From positions 3,190,001 to 3,254,000 of the forward strand of contig NZ_OY782757.1 in the NCBI RefSeq assembly GCF_963678185.1: 64,000 bases of DNA. Direction: 5' to 3'. Below are positions 1 through 11,100 of this stretch, in pieces (position 1 is the stretch's first letter; each line of letters begins with the position of its first letter). The stretch is from an uncultured Tolumonas sp. (GTDB lineage Bacteria > Pseudomonadota > Gammaproteobacteria > Enterobacterales > Aeromonadaceae). The position numbers and the translations under genes were made by a program. The notes beneath the pieces are model-generated. The model searched no databases, was not told the DNA's origin, and saw nothing but the letters and a program-made list of their open reading frames with translations.

Positions 1-328
1 TAGCAAGTTCCGCCATACAGAAATAAGCCAGCCCATTACACCAAGAATTAAATAGAAGAGGGGTGGTTAGTACAAAACAAAAATACGTCCCGATTGTTAC
101 GATAATAGCATTCAGTCGCAATGATTGTTTAACCGTCGCACCTTGCTGCACAAAATCTGTTGCTCATGCTTAACGTCACTTGCTAAGACCTTGTAGCTGT
201 CAATTAATACCATTAAGTTAGTATAGACGGTCCCTGATTGTTACTATTGAAACCGATTCCAATGCCAGCGCTTACTACAGCGTCTATATAATGCTATTTT
301 TCTTTGTTTTCCAGCTGTGCAGGCTGAA
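1..328. other. Intergenic or decayed DNA, no gene recognised
   Basis: About 330 bases without a convincing reading frame on either strand. I see no RNA gene, terminator or known element end. It lies just outside the IS3 remnant and may be decayed accessory DNA. Confidence 0.4.
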
Positions 329-448
329 TTACCCATTTGCTTCGTAGTATTGCTTACTGGCTAAAGCTAGTTGAACGATATTCATTTTAACCGCTGGCGA
401 GAAAATGCAATGTTTATCTGAAATTTGTAGCGTGATATCTGAAGACAT
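329..448 (-). CDS. Possible small protein, 39 aa, unknown
   Basis: A 39-codon frame starts at an ATG preceded by a strong Shine-Dalgarno sequence (GGGAGG, six bases upstream) and ends with TAA. The product begins MSSDITLQISDKHCIF and has no recognised domain. It sits directly outside the IS3 end, and the stretch between its ribosome site and the IS end is only about 25 bases, so it may have lost its own promoter when the IS inserted. It could also be the first part of a longer gene with a later stop. The support is only the ribosome-binding site and spacing. Confidence 0.3.
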   Translation of the reverse strand: MSSDITLQISDKHCIFSPAVKMNIVQLALASKQYYEANG

Positions 449-484
449 AAGAACCTCCCGGTAGAAACACCAAGAGCATGTCGA

Positions 485-975
<491 letters not shown>

Positions 976-1079
976 TGCGAAATTGCATCTAACTGATCGC
1001 CTAGTTGCATAGCAACTGATCGGTTGTTTGCATTCGACTTGCACACTCAGTCGCATTCGATGTGATCACCGGTTTGCAT
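976..1079 (+). repeat. Transposon end A with five phased TTGCAT sites
   Basis: Counting inward from 976, TTGCAT (once TCGCAT) occurs at offsets 8, 30, 53, 76 and 99, so the sites are 22, 23, 23 and 23 bp apart. Several are followed by TGATC about 11-12 bases later. Regular two-turn spacing is what multiple transposase-binding sites look like in IS21 ends and in Tn7 (TnsB sites). The opposite end has four sites, so the ends are asymmetric. The binding role is inferred. Confidence 0.75.
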
Positions 1080-1083
1080 TCAG

Positions 1084-1105
1084 TTGCGCACCCGAAGGTG
1101 CGCAA
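1084..1105. terminator. Perfect hairpin after istB
   Basis: A 9-bp perfect stem (TTGCGCACC and GGTGCGCAA) with the tight loop CGAA lies a few bases beyond the istB stop codon and next to the innermost end repeat. There is no clear U-run, so it may be a weak terminator or a structure that keeps outside transcription out of the transposase genes. Confidence 0.45.
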
Positions 1106-1109
1106 ACAG

Positions 1110-1865
1110 TTATTGTGATTTATCTTCCTTTCTTGCTTTAACCTTGCGCAGTGAATCACCTTTCAGATTGATACTATGAGACCGATGAACTACACGATCT
1201 AATATGGCATCCGCAATCGTTGGGTCACCAAACAAGTCATACCATTTTTCCGGCGGATATTGGCTAGTGATGATCAACGCTCCCTCTTGGGATTGTTGGT
1301 CAAAGATTTCCAGTAATATCGGTCCGATTTGCGGATCAATTCCCCCAATCCCCAAATCATCCAAGATCAGCAAAGGCAGTTTGGAAAGCTGGCGTCGCTT
1401 TTTAACTAATGTTCCATCCGTTCGGCAGATACTCAGTTCCTCAAATAAACGAGTCGCGGTGGTGTAATAGGCAGCTATACCTAATCGACACGCCTGCTGA
1501 CCAAACGCACAGGCCAGCCAGCTTTTACCGGTGCCTGTTGCACCAGTCAGGATCAGATTTTGTCGCTGTCGCATCCACTCACACGTTGCTAAGGTCTGAA
1601 GCTGAAACCGATCTAATCCTCGGCTGCTGCGATAATCCACATCTTCCAACACCGCCTGGCTGTAGCGTAATTTGGCCTGTTTCAGTAACCGGCTGATCCG
1701 CCGGTTATCCCGGTTAGATATTTCTTCATCCAGTAACAAACCGAGTCGCTGTTCAAACGGGATCTGAATACTCTCCGGTTGATTTTGCTGTTTCACTAAA
1801 GCGGAAGCCATGCCATGCAAACCCAGTTCTATCAATTTTTGTGTTGTGGTGGTTAGATTCAGCAT
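1110..1865 (-). CDS. istB: IS21-family ATP-binding helper protein IstB
   Basis: This is a 251-aa AAA+ ATPase of the IstB/DnaC type that assists the IstA transposase by target-DNA selection and remodelling. It has an N-terminal IstB segment (LNLTTTTQKLIELGLHGMA), Walker A LTGATGTGKSWLACAFG around residue 108, Walker B PLLILDDLGI and a sensor region with IITSQYPPEKWYD. The length is normal for the family. Its start overlaps the istA stop by 7 bases, as expected for translational coupling of istA and istB. It is the last gene before transposon end A. Confidence 0.93.
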   Translation of the reverse strand: MLNLTTTTQKLIELGLHGMASALVKQQNQPESIQIPFEQRLGLLLDEEISNRDNRRISRLLKQAKLRYSQAVLEDVDYRSSRGLDRFQLQTLATCEWMRQRQNLILTGATGTGKSWLACAFGQQACRLGIAAYYTTATRLFEELSICRTDGTLVKKRRQLSKLPLLILDDLGIGGIDPQIGPILLEIFDQQSQEGALIITSQYPPEKWYDLFGDPTIADAILDRVVHRSHSINLKGDSLRKVKARKEDKSQ

Positions 1866-3409
1866 GGCTCATTCTCCCCATCAGCAAGGCTGAAATAATC
1901 CGCACCCCGAAGGTTTTCATGCGGCGGAGTGGTGGTAACCTGGGGTTGTGTTTGTTTGTAGCGTTCATGCTTTAAAATGGAATGCAGACGTTCAAAGGTC
2001 AAAATATTCCGCTCTAACGCGTACTGACAGGCAGCTTCCAGCCGATCAGTCCATGCCTCTCTACGCACTGTGCGCCGTAAAGCTCGGATCCCTTTTAATC
2101 CATTGGCAAAATCCCGCCTTTCCTGGAAATTTCGTTTCACAAACGTCTCTGTTGCCGGACCAACATCCTGCGCCCATTGCAGCAACGCGTCTTGTGTATC
2201 CAGAAGATGATGCTGATGATGTGAGGGCTGATGATTGGGATTGGTTGTAAATCCTGATGTCTTATCAATACTATGCGTGGCCACTTTTCTGCGCTGAAAA
2301 TAGATATCCAGCTGGTTTTCATTGGCTCGGAGATCCACTAACTGATGCGTCAGCGTGTAGGGAACTGAATAGTGCCGCTCACCAAAACGAACATGGTAAA
2401 ACTCATCAACCCGGACTTGATGACGCCACTGGCTATAAGCATAACGTTCATGGCTGAGGGGTCTTAATGCCGGACGATCCTGCTCTTTAAAGCGATCTAT
2501 CCGGCTTTTGGGATAAGTGCGTGTAACTCTGGCATTGAGCTTTTCCATCCAGAACGCTAAAGCCTGATTGAGTTCTTCAATACGGAAGAATGACTGATGC
2601 CGGAGCCGGGCCAGCACCCAGCGCTGTACGATTTGAACGCCCACTTCAGCTAGTGATTTATCTCGCGGTTTTCGTGGACGCGCAGGCAAGATGATAAACT
2701 CGTAATGTTCGGCGAATTCCATATAGGCTGAATTCAACTGAATACTGGTTGGCGTGTTTTTGGTTACTGCTGATTTCAGATTATCCGGCACGATATATCG
2801 CGGAACTCCGTCAATATGTTCCAGCATACGGATATGGGCTTGCAGCCAGTCAGCAATCGTCTGGCTCGGAACAGCGGTTGCGAACAAATAACCAGAGGAA
2901 CCCAGCGTTCCGACAAAAATCTGCGCCTGGCTGATTTCACCGGTGTCAGGGTCAATGATGGGTATAGTTTTGCCGCAAAAATCGACAAATAACATCTCGC
3001 CGGGCTGATACACAAAACGTAGACTCAGTTTGCAGCGCTTCAACCAGGCTTTGTAGTTTCGGGTAAAGTGCGCATACGAAACCCCGTTGCGGACAACCTC
3101 CCGGTATTCATCCCAGAGTAGTTCCAGTGTAACATCCCGCTTCTTTAATTCTTCATGGATCAACGGCCAATCCGGTTGTGGTTTGCGGATCGTTGCTTTC
3201 TTGGTCTCTCCCCAGAGCGTTTTATCCAGCGTGTCATTATCCAGTGCTTTCAGATCATCCCAGTTTTTGTGATTAAACCGGAGTAAGTCCCGTACATTCT
3301 TAACCGTATTCGGTGATACGCCAGCCGTAATACCGATCACCCGATTGGTATTACTTTCATCATGAATCAGACGGATCACTTGCCGCAATTTGTCAGTGGG
3401 TAATTTCAT
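1859..3409 (-). CDS. istA: IS21-family DDE transposase IstA
   Basis: This is a transposase of about 516 aa. The frame is open further upstream (to 3664), but the family N-terminus MKLPTDKLRQVIRLIHDES starts at the ATG at 3409, so that start is preferred. It has an N-terminal helix-turn-helix (NRVIGITAGVSPNTVKNV) and an integrase core with first Asp in MLFVDFCGK, second Asp in YIVPDNLKSAV and Glu in DKSLAEVGVQIVQRW. A C-terminal Mu-transposase-like beta region follows (HYSVPYTLTHQLVDLRA). It should act on the phased repeats at 976-1079 and 18115-18206. That it moves the whole 17 kb unit is inferred from the ends and the target duplication. Confidence 0.92.
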   Translation of the reverse strand: MKLPTDKLRQVIRLIHDESNTNRVIGITAGVSPNTVKNVRDLLRFNHKNWDDLKALDNDTLDKTLWGETKKATIRKPQPDWPLIHEELKKRDVTLELLWDEYREVVRNGVSYAHFTRNYKAWLKRCKLSLRFVYQPGEMLFVDFCGKTIPIIDPDTGEISQAQIFVGTLGSSGYLFATAVPSQTIADWLQAHIRMLEHIDGVPRYIVPDNLKSAVTKNTPTSIQLNSAYMEFAEHYEFIILPARPRKPRDKSLAEVGVQIVQRWVLARLRHQSFFRIEELNQALAFWMEKLNARVTRTYPKSRIDRFKEQDRPALRPLSHERYAYSQWRHQVRVDEFYHVRFGERHYSVPYTLTHQLVDLRANENQLDIYFQRRKVATHSIDKTSGFTTNPNHQPSHHQHHLLDTQDALLQWAQDVGPATETFVKRNFQERRDFANGLKGIRALRRTVRREAWTDRLEAACQYALERNILTFERLHSILKHERYKQTQPQVTTTPPHENLRGADYFSLADGENEPC

Positions 3410-3549
3410 TGTCGTAAGCCCTCGCAGGCAGACGTTTTCAGGTCTGCCACGATAAAAATGATGAGAATTGCAGAGGGATGACTTGACGCGCTCATCAGTC
3501 AGATTGACAATGAAATAGTCAGGTGGGCACTTGACTAAATTCCGCGAAA

Positions 3550-3571
3550 GCCTGAGGCAGCCACCTCGGGC
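3550..3571. terminator. Possible hairpin between the 91-aa gene and istA
   Basis: An 8-bp stem (GCCTGAGG and CCTCGGGC, one G-T pair) with a 6-base loop is followed on the plus strand by TTTTGTCTTTCT. On the minus strand it lies about 50 bases past the stop of the 91-aa gene but has only a short T-run there. The direction is uncertain. Confidence 0.3.
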
Positions 3572-3623
3572 TTTTGTCTTTCTAACGCTCTGCGATGAAA
3601 ATTTAATGTCTTTATTGATTATT

Positions 3624-3899
3624 TCAGTCGCATGGTGAACCTCCTTCAGTGCTCTCTTCGGCATTCATTCTGGCTTTTGCGATCCAAACCGCCACATCCC
3701 GCGATAAGGCAAAATAACCACTACGCTCTGGGATCTTAAAAATCGGGACCGGGATCGTTTTTCGCTGAATGGCTTTTCGCCAGGCATCCGTTGACGGATA
3801 CCCCAATAGTTTCCATAACACCCGGCTCGGCAACATCAAGCCGTAGCGCTCCGTTAAAACGGCCTCTAATTCCGTGGTCAGTTCATCTAAAGGTGGCAT
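3624..3899 (-). CDS. Small winged-helix (AlpA/excisionase-like) protein, 91 aa
   Basis: I do not recognise a named family with certainty. The middle reads VLWKLLGYPSTDAW, then a basic stretch RKAIQRKTIPVP, then a beta-hairpin and ending PERSGYFALSRDVAVWIAKA. That is the layout of MerR/AlpA-type winged helices, where a recognition helix is followed by a wing and a final W-I-A-K-type helix. It starts 167 bases from the divergent 361-aa gene and precedes istA in the same direction. A role as transposon regulator, or as a directionality factor for istA expression, is inferred. Nothing similar is visible in the truncated second copy, because that part of the element is missing there. Confidence 0.6.
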   Translation of the reverse strand: MPPLDELTTELEAVLTERYGLMLPSRVLWKLLGYPSTDAWRKAIQRKTIPVPIFKIPERSGYFALSRDVAVWIAKARMNAEESTEGGSPCD

Positions 3900-4031
3900 C
3901 AGTCACTGTCAGTCATGGAAAGTGTTTATAGCCTAACAATTCAGAAAAAAATCCACCATCCCATAGGATTTTCATGAATTCTGACTGTATTTTTAATACT
4001 TAACTAACTGAAATATCTATTAATAGATAGC

Positions 4032-4058
4032 GTTGCAGTGGTTTCACTGCAACAGGAG
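4032..4058 (+). promoter_or_regulatory. Leader hairpin abutting the ribosome site of the 361-aa gene
   Basis: A perfect 9-bp stem (GTTGCAGTG and CACTGCAAC, loop GTTT) ends at 4053, and the Shine-Dalgarno AGGAG begins at 4054, eight bases before the ATG at 4067. A stem directly against the ribosome site could control translation or protect the mRNA 5' end. There is no T-run after it, so it is unlikely to be a terminator. Confidence 0.5.
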
Positions 4059-4066
4059 AACACGGA

Positions 4067-5152
4067 ATGGGTAAATTATTAAAACCTCGTCATGCAGTGG
4101 ATGTCTTCCGGGTTCGTTATTGGTATACCGGCGTAATGCGGGAATTAAAATTTGATACGGCCTATCAGGCAGAAAGGCAGATAGAGCCGGAACATTTTCA
4201 TGTGCAGGATCTGCGCACCGTTTATCCGGGCAAATGGCGCCGATATGCCGTGGGGGAAAATACACCGCAGAAGAAACTGGTCATGGCGGTCGATTTACTG
4301 GCAAAAGGTTCTGCATATGAACTATTTCATCCGTTATGGTTGATTTTAAAGAAATTAAGTTCAGAGAAATTTAAAGCTGAGTCGTATCTTCGCCTTCTAA
4401 ACCCCGCTATCCAGTCTATCGTGATGCGCTCTGGGACTGATCGCTTGGGTGCACCACTGGTCTGGATCCCTTATTCAAATTTTAAAGCCGATGTCCTGTT
4501 ACGACGGGGCACTTTGGATGCGCTCGCGGTACTGGTTTTATACTGGCATCGGGCAAAAATGCAGGATGACAGGGAGCAAACAGAAGCTGTAGCCATCGCG
4601 ATATATCATATGTTGCTAATAATCGGTTGGGATATCAGAAACCGGCAGTTACATCGCGAATTATTCTTGTTATTCAAAGCTGAAATTTTTGATAAAACAG
4701 GCTGGAAAGACGGTCTTTTTGCGACCGATAGTAAAACGTTTGAACTCAGTATTTGCTTATTACACCATGGGGCAGGCGCAGATCCAGATAAAGAGGGTAT
4801 GAATATCGCAGTCTGGAAAAAGGAGAACCGACGGATACAGGCGTTATTAGCGGGAAAGAAGGGGTTCGACATTCGTTTTGCAATGAAGCCGCTTTGCGCA
4901 CCTGCGTGGCAGTTTGGGCCACCAAGTCAGCATAATTTAAACCATTGGGCAGTGGCAAGGGGTTACTGGGCCTGGGGATGGGATTGCATTCTGAATGGTC
5001 AGAACGGAACTTTTCCAGACCGGGATGTGAGAATATCTGATCCTGATTTTAATCGACTCTTAACTCAGCAACGTTATGTTTTGTCATGGTTCAATGACCG
5101 TTCCGGGTTCTTGTCGCTTGGCACCGAAAGTAAAAAACGGAACATCACATGA
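4067..5152 (+). CDS. Unknown 361-aa protein inside the transposon
   Basis: I recognise no family. The protein is soluble, basic and tryptophan-rich, with no signal peptide or transmembrane segment. It has a hydrophobic helical middle (AIAIYHMLLIIGWDI) and a C-terminal stretch APAWQFGPPSQHNLNHWAVARGYWAWGWDC that looks like a conserved structural core. The start is supported by AGGAG eight bases upstream, preceded by a leader hairpin. It is divergent from the 91-aa winged-helix gene, and its stop codon lies in the loop of the terminator shared with the RTX gene. Its place between transposase genes and cargo suggests an accessory transposition or target-choice role, or a second cargo function. 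Both are guesses. Confidence 0.7.
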   Translation: MGKLLKPRHAVDVFRVRYWYTGVMRELKFDTAYQAERQIEPEHFHVQDLRTVYPGKWRRYAVGENTPQKKLVMAVDLLAKGSAYELFHPLWLILKKLSSEKFKAESYLRLLNPAIQSIVMRSGTDRLGAPLVWIPYSNFKADVLLRRGTLDALAVLVLYWHRAKMQDDREQTEAVAIAIYHMLLIIGWDIRNRQLHRELFLLFKAEIFDKTGWKDGLFATDSKTFELSICLLHHGAGADPDKEGMNIAVWKKENRRIQALLAGKKGFDIRFAMKPLCAPAWQFGPPSQHNLNHWAVARGYWAWGWDCILNGQNGTFPDRDVRISDPDFNRLLTQQRYVLSWFNDRSGFLSLGTESKKRNIT

Positions 5153-5166
5153 TCGGCGATGTTCCG
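5138..5166. terminator. Bidirectional terminator between the 361-aa gene and the RTX gene
   Basis: The stem CGGAACATC / GATGTTCCG has an 11-base loop that contains the TGA of the 361-aa gene. An A-run (TAAAAAA) precedes it on the plus strand and becomes the U-run for the minus-strand RTX transcript. It separates two convergent genes. Confidence 0.7.
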
Positions 5167-5196
5167 CTCATTGTTTATCGGATCATCCAGACAAAC

Positions 5197-8100
5197 TTAC
5201 TTCCAGTTCGCAGCCAATACGGCTGACAGTTGATCCTGATAGTTCTGCGGTAATGTCGTCTGACCTGCGGCAGGCGGTGTTAACGATGCCATTGCCGAGA
5301 CCAGATTAGCAACCTGAGAATCTAACAGTGTTTTCCCATCAGACGATTTGAACTGCTCGACATGGTAAGCACTGCCGGTATACCAGCTCTGAATGGTCGC
5401 TTTATCTGTTGTGCCAATGACACTCACCACCAGATTATTGCCAGATTTAGTAAACCAGAGCTGATCGGCGTTGATGTTTTTACCAAACTGCAACAGATCG
5501 GTATTACCTGTAGTACTGTCTTGATCGGTGATCACATCACTGCCATCCCCTCGATCCATAAAATAGGTATCATTGCCAGTTCCGCCATTCAGCGTATCAG
5601 CACCGATACCGCCACTTAACACATCGTTTCCTGTGCCGCCATTGAGAGTGTCGTTTCCTGCCAATCCAAACAATTGATCATCTTTCGTCGTTCCGGTCAG
5701 GGTATTGTTTGCTGTAGTCCCCGTGAGCGTACTGCCAAAAGTTGCGACAAGTTTATTGATAGCGGCGGTATTCAGCGATGTGGTGCCAGACGGTTGAACA
5801 TAATCAATCGCATAATCACCACCCAGAAAATGATTGGTGATCCGGGCTCGTTGAGCTGCATTGGCATTTACTGTGACCAGTAAATCATTACCCTCACGGG
5901 TAAATGTTAATTTATCTTTTGTGATAGTCCCGCTAAAGAAGAGACCATCATTACCGCCATCAGAGGTATCAATGGTGTCTAGCGATGTAGCATCAAAGAT
6001 ATATTGGTCATCACCGGTACCGCCGATCAAGGTATCGTTACCATCTTCACCAACCAAAGTATCATTGCCAGCACCACCCACTAATACATCATTGCCGGTT
6101 CCTGTTCCGGTGCCAAAGCCACCGGATAAATAGTCATTACCATCACCGCCTTCCAGGCGATCATCCCCACCACCACCAAAGAGTTGATCGTTACCAGCAC
6201 CACCCCGCAGTAAATCCTTAGTACTGCCACCCACCAAGGTATCCGCACCGGCTGTGCCATCCTGAAGTGTTTCATATCCACCCGGAATACTTTGTGCGGC
6301 AATAATTTGTGCAATTTGTGTCGCGGAAATGGAATAACCCCCATCAGGTTGCACATAGCTAATGGCTTTGCTGGCATTAATAAAATGATCTTTAACCCGA
6401 ATACCGGTAGTCGTGTTTTTATCCACTAAGATCACCAGATCATTACCATCCCGACTGTAACTAAGACGGGTGCTGGTGATGCCATTCGTGAAGAAAATAA
6501 CATCACTTCCGCCATCGGTTGAATCAATCGTGTCAAAACCATCGCCAGGCTGATAAACATAACTATCATCACCGGCACCACCAGAAAGCAGATCAGAGCC
6601 TGTTCGGCCATAAAGGGTATCGTTACCCGCGCCACCATTGATCACATCATTACCTTCACCACCATCCAGATAATCATTTCCGGCATCACCATACAACGTG
6701 TCATTACCGCTTTCAGACCAGACTTGGTCATCTCCGGCTCCAGCTCGAATGGTATCATTGCGATCCCGATAGCCAATCAACTGCTCAGCGGCATCTGTAC
6801 CCAATGTAGTGGTTTTATTTTCTATCTGTGTTGCGGTGAGTTGCGAGCCATCATCAAATTCAAAAATATCAATCTTGAAATGATCGGTTGGTTCATTGAA
6901 CCAATTTTGAATAGTGAGGGAATCGGTGGTGTTATTAATACCGACCGTCAAATCATCACCTTGGCGGGTATACGTGAGCATACTTTGCGTAATGCCCGCA
7001 CCAAATATCAGGGTATCAACGGAAGGTGTAATATTGCTGTAAGCCTCACCAGCGCGTCGCTCAATGATCTGATCCTGACCATCACCGAGATTGAACAGAT
7101 AGGTATCATCGCCAAACGAGCCATAAATAATATCGTTCCCCTGACCACCTGACAGCATATTGGTATTTTGAGTAAAGGGATCGCTATAAGCGATCAACGT
7201 GTCATTGCCATTCCCACCCAGTAGGGTATCGCTACCCAGACCGTTCAAGGTGTCGTTACCATCACCGCCATCCAGCAAGCCACTACCGGTCAGGACATCA
7301 TCACCGGTTTCACCATACAATTCTGAGGACTCATAGTCATTCGTCGTCAACGTATCGTTACCAGCACCACCATACAGCGTGTTGCTATTTTCATAATCAG
7401 TGAGAATATCGTCACCATCCCCACCATAAAGGGTGTCATTCCCTTCGCCGCCATCCAGCGTGTCATTTCCATTTTCGCCGTACAGGATATCTTGGCCATA
7501 ATTGCCATTTAGCGTGTCATTCCCTTCACCGCCAAATAGAGTGTCATTCCCGGTTTCACCATCCAGGAAATCAGCGCCATTCCCACCCAGCAACTGATCG
7601 TTCCCGTCATTTCCCCGGACCGTATCATTACCATCGCCCGCAGAAATAATATCGTCATCAATGAAACCTTGGATAACATCATCCCCCGATGTCCCGGTTA
7701 AGATCTTATTTTTAACGGTGGCAATATTCCAAACCGTGCCATTGCTGAACTGAAGCAGTTCCACAGCGTTTGAGCTTGTTGCATTGTTCAGGAAATATCG
7801 ACTGACTCGCAGCGAGTCACTGGTGCCGTCTACGGTAATAACTAAATCGTTATTACTATTTTGCAGATGGATGTTTTCCGGTGTGATTGATGCGTCAAAG
7901 AGGATCTTATCAGCATTGGTGTTTAAGGTATCTGTATCCGCATTGAATATGGTGTCCTGACCATAACCTTTGCCAAAAAGGTAAATATCAGCACCTTGGC
8001 TGCCTGTGAGCGTATCATTATCCGCACCACCATCCAGCGTGCCATGTCCTGTCAAGATGTCGTTCCCGGCACCACCGGAAAGCAGGTTATTTCCTTCGGT

Positions 8101-11100
8101 ATCGGTTATCGTATCATTACCTGCGCCACCATAAAGCTGGTCATCACCTGCATTACCAAGTAAGTCATCATTCCCAGCGTCACCGTATAATGTGTCATTC
8201 CCCGCATTACCTTGCAGAATATCGTCACCTTCACCTGCCGAGATATTATCGTCAGACGCATATCCCAACAGTACATCATTGCCTGTCGTACCCGTCAGAA
8301 CACGGTGTTTGATGGTATCGAAATCCCAGACAGCACCATTGCCAAACTGGATCGTATTCAACATAGTGAATGCTGCATCATCCCGGAAGTAATTTCTGAC
8401 CAGCAATTGATCCGTCGTTCCTTGAATGGTTAACAGCAGGTCATCGTCATTACGTTGCAACACAATGTCGCTTTCTGTGAGAGTGGCACCCAGCAAGATC
8501 TTGTCTGAATTGGTAATGAGTGTATCTGGATCACTGTTATTGATCGTATCGTGTCCATACCCCCGATCAAAAATATAGGTATTTGCGCCCCGATCACTGT
8601 TAAGAACATCATCCCCGGTACCACCATCGAAGATGCCCTGACCACTGATCACATCATCTCCGGCTCCCCCTAAAAGAACATTGTTGCCATCGTAGTCCGT
8701 TAACGTGTCATTCCCGTCACCGCCAGAGAGCGTGTCATCACCACTACCACCGAACAACGTATCATTTCCGGCATCACCACTGAGCTGGTCATTGCCATTA
8801 TCGCCATTGAGTTGGTCGTTACCGGCACCACCGGAAATCTGGTCATTTCCGGCATCGCCGAATAACACATCATTGCCAGCATTACCCGTCATCACATCAT
8901 CGGTTGTAAAACCGTAAAGTGTGCCACCCGTACTGTCAGCTACCAGGCGTTTTGTCATTAAATCAGCAATGGATGTTTCTGTGCCATCAGATAAACGGAC
9001 TCGGTAATTGGTGCTATTAGTGATCAGCAGAGAATCATCTGCGCTGTATTTAAGATAGAGATCTGTTGAGCCTTGGTTATGAGCGACCCGCAAATCATTC
9101 AATGTGATCCCATCATCAAATTGGATGAGATCATTGCCTTCATTATCATTGAGTGTTTCGTAAGAATAGGACGGCAACCAGATCCCGCTATCAACTAGGA
9201 AATTGGGCCAATAGACCATGGTCTCTTTGCTGTGACTGTCTCCGGCATGGAAGACGTAAGTATCATCACCTTCTCCCCCCGTCAGCACATCAAAACCGTC
9301 ACCACCATTCAGCGTGTCATTTCCTTTTCCGGCAAGGAGCGTATCGTCACCGCCATAACCCGCCAGCGTATCGTTACCATCATAACCAATCAGCGTGTCT
9401 GCGTTGTAACTTCCCTGCAAACCAGCCTGCATCAGCTCGGATAGTGTAGAATGACTACCATCAGCAAAATTGAAAGAAAAAGAGCTGGATGTGCCATTTT
9501 TAATATTGAAAAGATCAACAGCACTATAACTCACATACAGATCGACACCATTCTGAGCGTGGGTGATTTTGACATTCCCCTGATTAATTGCCGCACCAAA
9601 TGAGATAGCATTATTTCCACTTAAATCATCGATCCATTCGACTGTGCGGGTATTGCCATTAACGATGGGAACACTGTCGCCAGTATTAAAGATATAGGTG
9701 TCATCACCATCCCCCCCCAATAAATTATCTAAATCAGCACCGCCGTTCAGTACATCATTGCCTTTACCGCCCGCCAGATAATCATGTCCAGCACCGCCCG
9801 ATAAGACGTCATCACCGGTAAAGGTTGCATCTGCACTTATTGCTTTATCATCACCGACCATATAGTCATCACCGGCGCCACCAGTAAGTCGGTCATTACC
9901 TCCACCGCCATAAAGAGTATCGTTGCCATCGCCACCGTCAAGCGTATCATTGCCTTGATAGATGGCCTCCAACGCCTCATTATCACCATTAAGATAATCA
10001 TCACCTGAACCACCTGACAGGGTATCGTCTCCACCATCACCAAACAGGGTGTCATTACCATCCCCGCCTGCTAGGGTATCTTTACCATGGAACTGGCCTG
10101 CCAAATCAGAGGCATCGCCCTCCAGATAGTCATCACCAGTGCCCCCCTCTAATTGGTCATCACTGCCGCCCCCCCAGAGTGAATCGTTACCAGCGCCACC
10201 CAAAAGTTGATCTTTACCGTGGTATTGCCCCTCAAGATTATCGACACCGTTATCACCATGCAGTTTATCGTTGCCATCACCACCGATCAGTAAATCATCT
10301 TTTCCATCACCAAATAGGATGTCATCACCGGCACCACCATCCAGCGAATCATTTCCATCCATGGCTGCGGAATAATGCCCCTCTTGTGCCGCACAATCAC
10401 CAGACAAAGTATCGTTTCCATTACCACCTAGTAGAATATCGCTACCACCAAAACCCTTCAGCGTATCATTCCCATCACCGCCATCCAGATAGTCGGAACC
10501 ATGCTCGGTGTCGTTATTCCAATAGGAGTCGCCTCTCAGCGTATCGTCTCCATTTTCACCGAACAGAGCATCATTGCCTTCATCGCCGTACAATTCATCG
10601 TTACCATCACCGCCATAGGCTTTATCATTGCCTTTACCAAGCCACGCAACATCATTACCCGCACCGGCATAGACAGTATCATCGCCGCTGCCATCAGGAA
10701 GAAATGCATAGGATTCAGAGAGGTAATAGGTATCCCATGGTTTGCTGTCCGTCGATGTATCCTGAAATGTCCATGAATAATTAAAATTATTCACAAAATT
10801 ATTGCCGTCTGCGTCAATAAAATCATTTCCGGCACCGGAAATAATGAGATCAGCGCCATCACCGCCTTCTATCGTGTCATTTTTAGCGCCGGACACCAAA
10901 ATATCATCGCCGCTATGGCCCGCTAAAAAATCACCTTTTACATCAACCGACGCAGCAGCGCGGCTGTCTTTAATATAGGTAGCAAGATCTGTGATCTCGG
11001 TGTCACCGAAAATAATGTCTTTGCTGTATCCGCCTACAATGGCGTCAGACCCCTCACCACCATAGATTTTATTTTGCCCGGTTCCGGCGTAGATAAAGTC

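Noticed and set aside
3410..3664. N-terminal extension of IstA by 85 residues
   Set aside because: The extension does not resemble the family and includes DNA around a hairpin; the family N-terminus starts at the ATG at 3409.
976..3960. A stand-alone short IS21 element containing only istAB
   Set aside because: No copy of the TGCG/TTGCAT end repeat was found between 3410 and 4066, while a matching inverted end exists at 18206.
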